NCBI GenBank assembly: GCA_942490895.1
Contig: CALNZC010000086.1
Coordinates: 1-64,000 of the forward strand
From: JAGNXB01 sp942490895
GTDB taxonomy: Bacteria > Bacteroidota > Bacteroidia > Chitinophagales > Saprospiraceae
Reading direction: 5' to 3'
Length of the DNA: 64,000 bases
The position numbers and the translations under genes were made by a program. The notes beneath the pieces are model-generated. The model did no database searches. It was not told the origin of the DNA and saw only the letters and a program-made list of their open reading frames with translations. The number at the start of each line of letters is the position of its first letter. Positions within the stretch are counted from its first letter, which is position 1. This document shows positions 45,391 through 53,826 of this stretch, in pieces.

Positions 45391-45601
45391 TTTCTGAATA
45401 CTTGGGCAACAAGTTCCAAATGGGAAGATGAAGATCACCCTTCTTCAATAGAAGTGTCTCTCCCTCCACAAAGGACAATCGAAATTCGAGGACAATGTTC
45501 AGATGGGTGTGATTGAGCCAAGGGAACTGCTTGGTGCCACATTCAAAGCAACGTAATGAACTTCAATCATTTACCACAGGAATGCACAAGTGACAGGACA
45601 T
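45353..45601 (-). pseudogene. Small zinc-ribbon ORF interrupted by TGA
   Basis: From ATG at 45601 the frame reads MSCHLCIPVVND, then TGA (45565-45563), then SSLRCFECGTKQFPWLNHTH and a further ~60 codons without a stop to 45353. CHLC and CFEC are spaced as two zinc knuckles, so the TGA falls between the two halves of a likely zinc ribbon. The remainder (NIVLEFRLSFVEGETLLLKK) looks like normal protein. It overlaps the hydrolase start by 38 nt. A CGA-to-TGA or similar nonsense change, or a sequence error, would explain it. Selenocysteine is less likely. Confidence 0.45.
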
Positions 45602-45879
45602 TTGTTTTTGCCAAAATTGACCGGGAGAGAGCCATACTCGATTGAGATAAATTATAATAAGTTGGACGTTGATGAAACGATCGTCTTGCCTCCGATCAAT
45701 ATGCTCAGGATGTCATCATCGGACTGGAAGTAGCCGTATTACCCATACAGGGCGAAAATTGTGTTTCTATTCCACAATAAACCCGCGAAGTCGGCGGAAT
45801 TTGGTGGTACACAAATCAGCTCCTATCCATTCTACATTTCGAATATCTAGTACCTTGAAAGCCATACGATACTGCCTCA
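45602..45879. other. Non-coding gap upstream of folK
   Basis: Together with the zinc-ribbon relic this makes a ~490-nt stretch without an intact gene (45391-45879). I see no tRNA, repeat, terminator or convincing promoter in it. Short open frames here have no recognisable content. It presumably holds the divergent promoters for folK and the relic-hydrolase pair. Confidence 0.4.
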
Positions 45880-46410
45880 ATGTCTGAATCTCCGACCATG
45901 CCCATTCCGAATCAACATCAGGATCTCATTTACTTGGGACTGGGTAGCAATTTGGGTGACCGGCAACTGCACCTTAGCAAGGCGCGAGCGTTGATCCAAG
46001 CCAGGGTCGGGCCTATTGTGCAGGCGTCTTCTATTTATGAGTCTGAACCCTGGGGCATGCCCGATCAACCCTGGTTCTACAATCAAGTCATTGGTGTAGA
46101 AAGCACGCTTCGCCCCAGAGCGTTACTCGATGTATTGATGGGTATTGAATCTGAAATGGGGCGGGAACGATTGGAGAAATTTGGTCCCCGGACCATCGAT
46201 CTGGACATCCTGGTCTATGGCCTGGAAATCGTATCAGAATCAGGCCTTGAAATTCCTCATCCCCGAATCCCAGTTCGTAACTTTGTGCTGATACCCTTGA
46301 TGGAAATTTCCAACGACTTATGCCTGCCCGTTTTCGGGCTGACCGCGGAGGAGTTGTATCTAGCCAACCAGGAAGAGTTGGACGTTTGCCTTTTGGAAGA
46401 AGATCAATGA
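45880..46410 (+). CDS. folK: HPPK, 6-hydroxymethyl-7,8-dihydropterin pyrophosphokinase
   Basis: Folate pathway enzyme that pyrophosphorylates hydroxymethyl-dihydropterin. The 176-aa length is usual. Signatures are YLGLGSNLGDRQLHL near residue 18, SSIYESEPWGM, WFYNQVIGVES and the ATP-binding block GPRTIDLDILVYG. HPRIPVRNFVLIPL is the usual late motif. Its stop overlaps the start of the deoxynucleoside kinase (ATGA), so the two genes are coupled. Confidence 0.95.
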   Translation: MSESPTMPIPNQHQDLIYLGLGSNLGDRQLHLSKARALIQARVGPIVQASSIYESEPWGMPDQPWFYNQVIGVESTLRPRALLDVLMGIESEMGRERLEKFGPRTIDLDILVYGLEIVSESGLEIPHPRIPVRNFVLIPLMEISNDLCLPVFGLTAEELYLANQEELDVCLLEEDQ

Positions 46411-47057
46411 AACATCCCGAAATCCCTTATTCATACGTTGCCATCGAAGGTAATATCGGTTCAGGCAAAACGACCTTGTCGGAGATGATGGCACGGGATT
46501 ATGAGTGCAATTTGATCCTGGAACAGTTTGCGGACAACCCCTTCCTCCCCTACTTCTATGAGGATGCACAGCGCTATGGCTTTCCATTGGAGTTGTTCTT
46601 TATGACGGAGCGGTATAAGCAACTCCAGGCATTGGGAACGCAACAGGATCTGTTTTACAACTTCCATATTGCGGACTACACCTTCATCAAGACGCTGCTG
46701 TTTGCTCGCAACAATCTCCCTCCGGATGAATTTCGGATCTTCCAGAAGCTTTATCAAACGCTGGAAGTCAGTCTGCCCAAGCCAGATCTGATCATCTACC
46801 TGCATCGTCCTATCGATATTCTTCAATCACAGATCGCCAAGCGTGGGCGATCCTACGAATTGCAGATCAAAGCAGAATATCTGAGAGAGATACAGAATGT
46901 CTACTTCGAATATTTTCGAAGTGAGGCTATCATACCGATCCTGATCTTTGACATGCAGGACGCTAATCTACACACCGAAGCGGCTTACTATCAAGAGATC
47001 CTGAAGATGATCGCTCAAGAACACCGTCCTGGAATCCAGCACGTTCGTATACACTAA
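46407..47057 (+). CDS. Deoxynucleoside kinase
   Basis: Phosphorylates deoxyribonucleosides for dNTP salvage. ATG at 46407 gives 216 residues. The P-loop GNIGSGKT spans residues 15-22, followed by LEQFADNPFLPYFYED, FFMTERYKQL and PDLIIYLHRPIDILQSQIAKRGRSYE, all typical of the dGK/dCK/dAK family. Base specificity is not evident. It overlaps folK by 4 nt and abuts the convergent pepT stop (47057/47058) without any spacer. Confidence 0.92.
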   Translation: MKHPEIPYSYVAIEGNIGSGKTTLSEMMARDYECNLILEQFADNPFLPYFYEDAQRYGFPLELFFMTERYKQLQALGTQQDLFYNFHIADYTFIKTLLFARNNLPPDEFRIFQKLYQTLEVSLPKPDLIIYLHRPIDILQSQIAKRGRSYELQIKAEYLREIQNVYFEYFRSEAIIPILIFDMQDANLHTEAAYYQEILKMIAQEHRPGIQHVRIH

Positions 47058-48299
47058 TCAGGACTTCTCCGCCCAGATCGAAGCCAGATTGATGATCGTT
47101 TGAGTGGCCTTTTCCATATCCTGACGAGTCGCCCATTCCTGCTTGGAATGAAATGCGTGTTCACCCGCAAAAACATTTGGACAAGGCAGTCCCATAAAGG
47201 ATAACCGGGACCCGTCTGTTCCACCACGGATGCTAGAACGGTGAACGGTCAAACCTGTTCGCTCGATGGCCTCCTGAGCAAAATTGGCGACTTGAGGATG
47301 GAGGTCCAGCACCTCTTTCATATTGCGATACTGTTCCTTGATATTGACTTCGCAGGTAGCCTTGGGGTGACGACTCATCACTTTGTTTACAATAGCTTTG
47401 AGCGTCTCGCCATGTTGTGCCAAACCATCACGGGTAAAGTCTCGCAGGATAAACTGGATATTTGCTTTTTCACCATTGCCCGTCATATGGACTGGATGGA
47501 TAAAGCCTTCCCTGCCAGAAGTGGTCTCGGGAGACAACCGATCCTTAGGTAGTGCATCCAAGACTTCTCCGGCGATTTTAATCGCATTGACCAGTTTGTC
47601 TTTGGCAAAGCCAGGGTGAACTGAAACGCCATGAATGATGACTTCAGCTCCGTCTGCGCTGAAGGTTTCATCCTCCAACGAACCGACGCGCTCGCCATCA
47701 ATGGTATAACCAAAATCAGCGGCCAATTTTTTCATATCCGCTTTATCTACTCCGCGACCAATCTCTTCGTCTGGCGTAAACATGACCCGGATCCGTCCGT
47801 GTGGAATCTCCGGATGACGGAGCATTTGGGTTACCGCATCCATAATGGCCGCAACTCCTGCTTTATTGTCTGCACCCAGGAGAGTTGTACCACTGGCCGT
47901 AATGACGTCATGGCCCTTTTTACTGGCCAGTTCGGGATGATTTGCAACACGCAACACCTGGGTCTTATCATCTGGTAAGACCAGGTCCTGGCCCTGATAA
48001 TTTTCATGAATAATCGGCTTCACATCGGTACCTGAACAATCAGGAGCGGTATCCATATGGGAACAGAAGCAAATCACGGGTACTTTTTTATCGACGTTAC
48101 TTTCCAGGGTGGCATAGACATATCCATGTTCATCCATATGTGCATCTGCAAGGCCAAGCTCTTGTAATTCCTTTACAAGCAAGTGCCCTAAATCCTTTTG
48201 TTTTTCTGTGCTTGGGCAGGTGTCGGAAAAGGGATCCGATTGGGTATCAATCTTGACGTAGCGCAAAAATCGATCGAGGACGGTGTGCTTAAAATTCAT
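47058..48299 (-). CDS. pepT: Peptidase T (tripeptide aminopeptidase)
   Basis: Zinc M20-family enzyme that releases the N-terminal residue of tripeptides in the cytoplasm. The 413-aa length fits. Metal ligands are visible in CFCSHMDTAPD, LLGADNKAGVAAI, FTPDEEIGRGVD and the late AGEHAFHSKQEW. The dimerisation domain carries GVSVHPGFAKDKLVNAI. RGGTDGSRLSFMGLPCPN distinguishes PepT from other M20 members. It is a single gene with its own upstream gap of ~150 nt before the divergent subtilase. Confidence 0.95.
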   Translation of the reverse strand: MNFKHTVLDRFLRYVKIDTQSDPFSDTCPSTEKQKDLGHLLVKELQELGLADAHMDEHGYVYATLESNVDKKVPVICFCSHMDTAPDCSGTDVKPIIHENYQGQDLVLPDDKTQVLRVANHPELASKKGHDVITASGTTLLGADNKAGVAAIMDAVTQMLRHPEIPHGRIRVMFTPDEEIGRGVDKADMKKLAADFGYTIDGERVGSLEDETFSADGAEVIIHGVSVHPGFAKDKLVNAIKIAGEVLDALPKDRLSPETTSGREGFIHPVHMTGNGEKANIQFILRDFTRDGLAQHGETLKAIVNKVMSRHPKATCEVNIKEQYRNMKEVLDLHPQVANFAQEAIERTGLTVHRSSIRGGTDGSRLSFMGLPCPNVFAGEHAFHSKQEWATRQDMEKATQTIINLASIWAEKS

Positions 48300-48446
48300 T
48301 TGTCATTCTGTTTAGGTCGCCTTAAAGGTAGCCCGTTTCTAAAGGACAAATTGATGATCTGCGTCAAAAAACGACAAGAATCTGACATTCCATGACCGTA
48401 TCTTTCCATAGCTTCATGTTTCAACTCCAGACAAACACAACATTAG

Positions 48447-51400
48447 ATGAGAATTATCGCCCTGCTTTCCTGCCTTGTATTTTCCTTTTTTGCTCAAGCA
48501 CAAAACAATGTGCGTGTCCCTCTGAAGGGAACCTCTTTAGATTTTGAGAATACGTTTTCTCCTCAAACTGCCCTGATTGATCAACTTCCACATGTATCCG
48601 CAATGTTCGGATACCGGAATCTTTGGATGCACTGTGAGCAGTCACTCTCCACAGCCAACCTCCAGGACCTCAAGCTGGCCGGGGTCCATCTCCTGGGGTA
48701 CATCCATCCGGGCACTTACCTCGTGTCCATACCTGCCGATGTAGTGGGAAACCCCCTTCAACGGTTGCCGATCACCGGGTTTTTGCCCATGGCTCCAGAG
48801 CACAAAGTGGCGGCAGAGATCGCCCCCTATTTACAGGATATCACGCCCGGAAAAGAGCGCTTGAACCTCACCTTGCGATATCCAGAAACCCTGGACCCAT
48901 TGCAGGTGCGGCATGTGTTGCTCGAAGAAGGGTTTCGTGTGATCAACCTGCCAGAAGGAGCCCCGCTGGTGGACCTCACCATACCGCGGCATCGGCTTCT
49001 GGAGTTAACCATGCTCCCCATGACTCAATATGTCGAATTGACCCGGGCCAATGGTGAACCTGAAGATCATTACGGAAGGGCTATGCACCGGTCGAATCTG
49101 TTGATCAATCAGTCTTCCACACCAGGTCTCCAACTGGATGGCACCGATGTTGGAGTACTCGTACGTGATGATGGTCAGATCGGCCCCCATATCGATTTTA
49201 CCGGACGCTTAAACCAACAGTATTGCTTCCGTCCTGCCAATGATGGAACGCATGGAGACATGGTTTCCGGAATTGTCACCGGAGCCGGAAATCTCCTTCC
49301 ATTTGTCAAGGGGATGGCCCCTGCCGCTCGCTTGTACACCCAGGATTATCTCGCCAATTTTCTAGGTCTGACCATGGACATCATCAACAACGAAGAGGTC
49401 GTGATCACGAATTCATCCTACAGTGATGGGTGTAATGACGGCTATACCAATCACACTGTTACTGTGGATGGTCAAATCTTCGACAACCCTCAGTTGATGC
49501 ATGTGTTCTCCGCCGGAAATGCGGGAACATCCGATTGCGGCTATGGCGCGGGACCTTTCTGGGGAAATATTACAGGAGGACATAAGGCAGGTAAAAACTC
49601 TATAGCCACTGCCAACCTGTTTAATGATTACAGTCTGGTTACCTCTAGCAGTCGGGGGCCTGTTTATGATGGACGCATCAAGCCGGATATCGCGGCCAAT
49701 GGACAGGATCAACTGAGTACTTTCCCTTTTCACACGATTGATTTTGGGGGAGGAACCTCGGCGGCAGCACCCGGAATCGCGGGTATCCTGGCGCAATTAA
49801 ATCACGGCTATCGCCTGGATCACAATGGTGAGATCCCCCCGTCTGCACTCCTCAAAGCTGCTTTATTAACCACTGCTAGCGATCTGGGCAATCCTGGGCC
49901 TGACTTTATCTTCGGATGGGGACATGTCAATGCCTATCAGGCACATCAATTACTCACACAACAGCGGTATCAAGAGCTGGAAATTGAGCCGGGCGAGAGC
50001 TACTCCACGACGATCACTGTCCCTCAGAATACGGCTGAGGTCCGCTTTATGATCTATTGGCCAGACCCTCCAGCCATGCAACAAGCAAACAAAGCCCTGA
50101 TCAATGACTTAGAGCTGCGAGTGGTAGCCCCTGGATCGCCTGATCACCTTCTCCCCCTGATTCTGGACCCGACACCCAACTCAACCAATTTGAATACACC
50201 AGCAGTCTCTGGTGAGGACCATTTGAACAATATGGAGCAGGTCCGGATCAGCGACCCGGAGGCCGGTGAGTACACAATAGAGATTCAAGGCTTAACCATC
50301 CCTTTTGGTACCACAACGGCTTACCTCTTGTGGGAATTCAGGTCAGAAGACCCCATTCTGGTCTATCCAGCAGGAGGCGAATCATTTGAACCCGGACAAA
50401 CCAACAGGATCTATTGGGAAGCCTTGCGTGATCAGGAAACATGGTCTGTTGATCTGTCTATTGACTCTGGCTTGACATGGACTCCTTTGGAGACGGATAT
50501 TCCGCCCAGTGCCCGATTTGTCAATATCGCTTATCCGGATACCTTCAGTCACCAGGCATATGTCCGCTTGAACCGAGGCAATACGACCGTCAGTCATTCT
50601 GCGGCGTTCCATCTGTTGGGTTCACCTACCAATCTTACCGTTGTCAAAGCCTGCCCTGACAGTATCACCTATGAGTGGTCACCTGCGGATCATGCTACAG
50701 GGTATGAACTCTACAACCTGGGCGCTAAATCCATGGAAATCATTGGCGCGACAGATCAAACCACGATCACACTCCCAACTTCCAATCCGCTTGCAGACAA
50801 TTGGCTGGCTGTGCGCAGTGTTGGCGAAGGCCCCACTGTTTCTGAGCGAAGCAGGGCGATGCTCTTCAAGAATGGTTTGTTTTTCTGCAAGCAGCCGTAT
50901 GACCTGAAGCCGGATAAAATAATATCCCCTTCCCTCTCCGTTCAATCTTGTGAACCTGCCCTGTTCAACATGGTCTTATCCATTCGGAATGATGGCAGCA
51001 ACCCGGTCTCTTCCGTTCCGATCTTTTATCAGTTGGATCAAGACGCTCCTGTAGCAGACACGATCCCCGGGCCTATCAATCCGGGTGGATTCAAACTCTT
51101 CAAATTTGACCAACAGCCGTATTTGACCAAAACGGGAATGATCCCCCTTCGAATCTGGACAAAATTTGACATGGAAGATTTCAGATTCAATGACACCCTG
51201 GCTGTCATGATCGATGCCCGCATTTTCAGTACTGGAATAGTCACTCCGGATCACACCGAAATATTTGAAGCGGCCATCCTGCCTGAAAGTTGGTCCATTG
51301 ACAATCCGGATGATGCTGCGGGATGGTTAATTCTCGGCTATAATGATGGCGGACCAGATTCGAATTACGCGGCGATCATGCCCAATTTTTTCAATCCGGA

Positions 51401-52523
51401 AACGGGGCAAATCGACATCCTCTCAACTTCACAGATCGATCTGACCCAAATCAACAAGCCTGCTTTGCGTTTCGATCTGTCGTATAGTGGTATTGTCGGT
51501 TTGGGACTGGATACCCTGTTCATTGAAATATCAACAGATTGTGGTGAGTCGGTAGAGAAGGTGGTGTATATGAAAACTGGCCAGGATCTGATCACCGTCC
51601 CGAATAGCCCTTCCATTGATGATTCCTGGGTTCCTGAAACATCAGATCATTGGCGTGAGGAATATGTGGATCTGACTGAATTTGCCGGACAGCAAATCCA
51701 GATTCGTTTTGTCAACCATTCCGGTTATGGCAATAATCTCTGGATCGATCGCATCCAGTTTCTTGAAGAAATGCCCACACCCCTCCAGGCAGGGATCGAT
51801 CTCAGCCAGGACACCTTGTGCATGGGCATCTCTTTGGCCGTCAATGATGCCTCAGCAGGACTGCCCCAAATGTATGACTGGCACTTTGGTGAAGGTGCCA
51901 GCCCTGCTACCGCCCAGGATGGAGGCCCACATTTGATCAGCTATTCAACTACTGGATGGAAAACCATTCGCTTGATCGTCAGTGATGCGATGAGTTCTGA
52001 CACAACCACCCGTATGGTGTATGTCTCTCCCCAACCAGAGGCCCAATTCACCTGGTTGATGCAAACAGACACTCTGTTTTTGACAAATACATCACTCCAT
52101 GGCACTTCCTTCACCTGGTCTTTGAATCAAATGCCTTTCAGCAATACGGCCGATACTTATCTCATCCCCACAGAAGATGAAGTGTCGATTGACCTCATCG
52201 CGTCCAATTTGTGTGGTGCAGATACCCTATCGCTCACGATCAATACAACTGCGATCAATTCTGCCGATCCAGGGCTCGCAAACATCCGATTGACGCCCAA
52301 CCCGACCAACGGACAATGTCAGTTAAGTGGCCAGGGAGGATGGGGCGATCTGTATGTAGAAGTGTTGGATATCTCAGCCAGGGTCGTTTGGCAAAACACC
52401 TTTGCGCCTGGGAATGGCCCATGGATGATCCCCTTGAATTTACAGCAGTTGACCGCTGGAAGTTACCTGATGCGACTATGGCAGAATAACAGTTATCATG
52501 TGTTGAACTTCCAGATTCAATAA
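48447..52523 (+). CDS. Secreted subtilisin-like serine protease with T9SS type A sorting domain
   Basis: A 1358-aa exported S8 protease. The signal peptide ends near residue 18 (FFAQAQ). The catalytic triad is D241 (VLVRDDGQIG), H269 (GTHGDMVSGIVTG) and S438 (GGGTSAAAPGIAG), with N in FSAGNAGTSD as the oxyanion residue. After the protease domain come beta-sandwich modules: a P/CUB-like region, a fibronectin-like segment (about 725-800), a jelly-roll MAM/LamG-like region (about 930-1110) and a PKD domain (WHFGEGASPA). The final ~75 residues (RLTPNPTNGQCQL to HVLNFQIQ) are a type A sorting signal for type IX secretion. It ends at a strong hairpin terminator. Confidence 0.93.
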   Translation: MRIIALLSCLVFSFFAQAQNNVRVPLKGTSLDFENTFSPQTALIDQLPHVSAMFGYRNLWMHCEQSLSTANLQDLKLAGVHLLGYIHPGTYLVSIPADVVGNPLQRLPITGFLPMAPEHKVAAEIAPYLQDITPGKERLNLTLRYPETLDPLQVRHVLLEEGFRVINLPEGAPLVDLTIPRHRLLELTMLPMTQYVELTRANGEPEDHYGRAMHRSNLLINQSSTPGLQLDGTDVGVLVRDDGQIGPHIDFTGRLNQQYCFRPANDGTHGDMVSGIVTGAGNLLPFVKGMAPAARLYTQDYLANFLGLTMDIINNEEVVITNSSYSDGCNDGYTNHTVTVDGQIFDNPQLMHVFSAGNAGTSDCGYGAGPFWGNITGGHKAGKNSIATANLFNDYSLVTSSSRGPVYDGRIKPDIAANGQDQLSTFPFHTIDFGGGTSAAAPGIAGILAQLNHGYRLDHNGEIPPSALLKAALLTTASDLGNPGPDFIFGWGHVNAYQAHQLLTQQRYQELEIEPGESYSTTITVPQNTAEVRFMIYWPDPPAMQQANKALINDLELRVVAPGSPDHLLPLILDPTPNSTNLNTPAVSGEDHLNNMEQVRISDPEAGEYTIEIQGLTIPFGTTTAYLLWEFRSEDPILVYPAGGESFEPGQTNRIYWEALRDQETWSVDLSIDSGLTWTPLETDIPPSARFVNIAYPDTFSHQAYVRLNRGNTTVSHSAAFHLLGSPTNLTVVKACPDSITYEWSPADHATGYELYNLGAKSMEIIGATDQTTITLPTSNPLADNWLAVRSVGEGPTVSERSRAMLFKNGLFFCKQPYDLKPDKIISPSLSVQSCEPALFNMVLSIRNDGSNPVSSVPIFYQLDQDAPVADTIPGPINPGGFKLFKFDQQPYLTKTGMIPLRIWTKFDMEDFRFNDTLAVMIDARIFSTGIVTPDHTEIFEAAILPESWSIDNPDDAAGWLILGYNDGGPDSNYAAIMPNFFNPETGQIDILSTSQIDLTQINKPALRFDLSYSGIVGLGLDTLFIEISTDCGESVEKVVYMKTGQDLITVPNSPSIDDSWVPETSDHWREEYVDLTEFAGQQIQIRFVNHSGYGNNLWIDRIQFLEEMPTPLQAGIDLSQDTLCMGISLAVNDASAGLPQMYDWHFGEGASPATAQDGGPHLISYSTTGWKTIRLIVSDAMSSDTTTRMVYVSPQPEAQFTWLMQTDTLFLTNTSLHGTSFTWSLNQMPFSNTADTYLIPTEDEVSIDLIASNLCGADTLSLTINTTAINSADPGLANIRLTPNPTNGQCQLSGQGGWGDLYVEVLDISARVVWQNTFAPGNGPWMIPLNLQQLTAGSYLMRLWQNNSYHVLNFQIQ

Positions 52524-52584
52524 GTCAAAATCGGGCTTGATGGATAACCTTCCAGATTGAAAAGGCATCCATCATCGTGAAAGA

Positions 52585-52618
52585 AAAAGGGGTGACTCCA
52601 AATGGAGTCACCCCTTTT
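52585..52618. terminator. Bidirectional rho-independent terminator
   Basis: A perfect 15-bp stem, AAAAGGGGTGACTCC (52585-52599) with GGAGTCACCCCTTTT (52604-52618), closes an AAAT loop. It serves the convergent protease and MarR-YceI genes. Confidence 0.95.
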
Positions 52619-52641
52619 CAATGAAATCCAATTGTTTCAGA

Positions 52642-53697
52642 CTACTTCACTGTGAGGCTGACATTCATGTCAAACTCATCGTAAATGGTCTTGTCTCCCA
52701 AATTGTCGAAAAAACTTCCTGAGCCGTAGCGAACATCATATTCGGAACGATCCACCTTGATCGAAGCGGTAGCCGTTGTGGAGGTACCTTTTGTACCGAC
52801 ATTGGCGAAGAACTTTACTGGCTTGGTGATCCCTTTGATGGTCAGGTTTCCTTGAATTTTGTAGTTGCCTTTTGTGTCCTGTGGGATCACACGGGCAATC
52901 TTCATCGTTGCTGTCGGAAAGGATGCTGTGTTAAAAAAGTCCTCTGAATTGAGGTGGCCGACCAACTTGTCTTTCCACTCTCCTTCCAGGTCCGTACAGG
53001 TAATGGAAGTCATATCGATGACAAAGCTTCCACCCGTCAACATACCATCTTCCATGATCAGATCACCCGATTTGATTTTCACGCCCCCAGTGTGTTCACC
53101 GGTGACTTTATATCCTTTCCACACCACCTGGCTGGATGATACATCAATAGACATCGTTTTGATGTCCTTCACTGGGTTAGGATTCATCCAACCCAAAAAC
53201 ATCGAAATAAGAATGAGCATTTTCATATTAGTCAATTTTGTATTTACACGAATTTTATCCAACAATTCATTCAACAGCGTCGCTTCTTCCTGAGTCAGGT
53301 GTGAGAGATGCTGGCGGAGATCGCCTTCCAGTGCCGTACTGGCCTTATTCATTTCTTCCAGGCCATGTTCGGTCAGAGTGATTTCCACCTGTCGACGATC
53401 TTCCGGACAAGCCTTTCGAATAACGAGATTCTTCTGCACCAGTTTGTCCACTAACCGGGACGCATTGGAGGTTTGATCAATCATTCGTTCAGCGAGGTAT
53501 CGCACACTTGCTGCTTTGGGCTCACAACCCTTCAGTATCCGGAGGATATTGAATTGCTGCCAACTGATCCCGAAAGGTTTCAATGCACGACTCTTCAGGT
53601 TGGCCAGCCATGAGGCGGTAAACATGATATTGATGTCCGCTTTGATGTGGATATCTGGAAAATGTTTCTGTTGAATGGCGTCTTCCAATCTAATCAT
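52642..53697 (-). CDS. MarR regulator fused in frame to a YceI domain
   Basis: One open frame of 351 codons. Residues 1-152 are a MarR-type winged helix (FGISWQQFNILRILKG, VRYLAERMIDQTSNASRLVDKL, PEDRRQVEITLTEHG). Residues 158-178 (MKMLILISMFLGWMNPN) look like a signal peptide, and residues 180-351 are a complete YceI lipid-binding domain (GGSFVIDMTSITCTD, GHLNSEDFFNTASFPT, NLTIKGITKPVKF). In related genomes these are usually two neighbouring genes. An ATG at 53226 could start a separate YceI. Either the stop of marR was lost, giving a membrane-tethered regulator, or a one-base error joins two genes. The hydrophobic stretch is only ~12 residues, short for a membrane span. Confidence 0.8.
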   Translation of the reverse strand: MIRLEDAIQQKHFPDIHIKADINIMFTASWLANLKSRALKPFGISWQQFNILRILKGCEPKAASVRYLAERMIDQTSNASRLVDKLVQKNLVIRKACPEDRRQVEITLTEHGLEEMNKASTALEGDLRQHLSHLTQEEATLLNELLDKIRVNTKLTNMKMLILISMFLGWMNPNPVKDIKTMSIDVSSSQVVWKGYKVTGEHTGGVKIKSGDLIMEDGMLTGGSFVIDMTSITCTDLEGEWKDKLVGHLNSEDFFNTASFPTATMKIARVIPQDTKGNYKIQGNLTIKGITKPVKFFANVGTKGTSTTATASIKVDRSEYDVRYGSGSFFDNLGDKTIYDEFDMNVSLTVK

Positions 53698-53701
53698 GGC
53701 C

Positions 53702-53737
53702 CAAATTTAATGTATATACATTTAATGTTGCAACATT
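53702..53737 (-). promoter_or_regulatory. marR promoter overlapped by two 14-bp palindromes
   Basis: Minus-strand TAAATTTG (53709-53702) is a consensus -7 box (TAnnTTTG) only 4 nt from the ATG. A GTTG 21 nt upstream supplies the -33 element. Two perfect palindromes, AATGTATATACATT (53709-53722) and AATGTTGCAACATT (53724-53737), share the half-site AATGT and lie over the spacer and the -33 element. This is the layout of MarR self-repression. The position of the -7 box implies a leaderless or nearly leaderless mRNA. Confidence 0.65.
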
Positions 53738-53769
53738 TTAATTAAACATTAACAGTTGCTGCTATAGAA

Positions 53770-53805
53770 AAAGAGCCCTGCACAGTGTACCGTGCAGGGC
53801 TCTTT
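53770..53805 (-). terminator. Rho-independent terminator of the SprB-repeat gene
   Basis: A perfect 14-bp stem, AAAGAGCCCTGCAC (53770-53783) with GTGCAGGGCTCTTT (53792-53805), closes an 8-nt loop. On the minus strand it follows the stop of the 1743-aa gene and is followed by A/T-rich sequence. Confidence 0.92.
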
Positions 53806-53826
53806 CTCAAAAAACAGCAGCTTTCT

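Noticed and set aside
2404..45565. TGA recoded as Trp or Sec across the window
   Set aside because: Many intact genes here end in TGA (sugar transporter, ung, ctaB, folK), and the two internal TGAs are in different source segments.
45669..45887. A 72-codon plus-strand open frame before folK
   Set aside because: Arg/Ser/Cys-rich composition without a domain or coding pattern; it overlaps the folK start.
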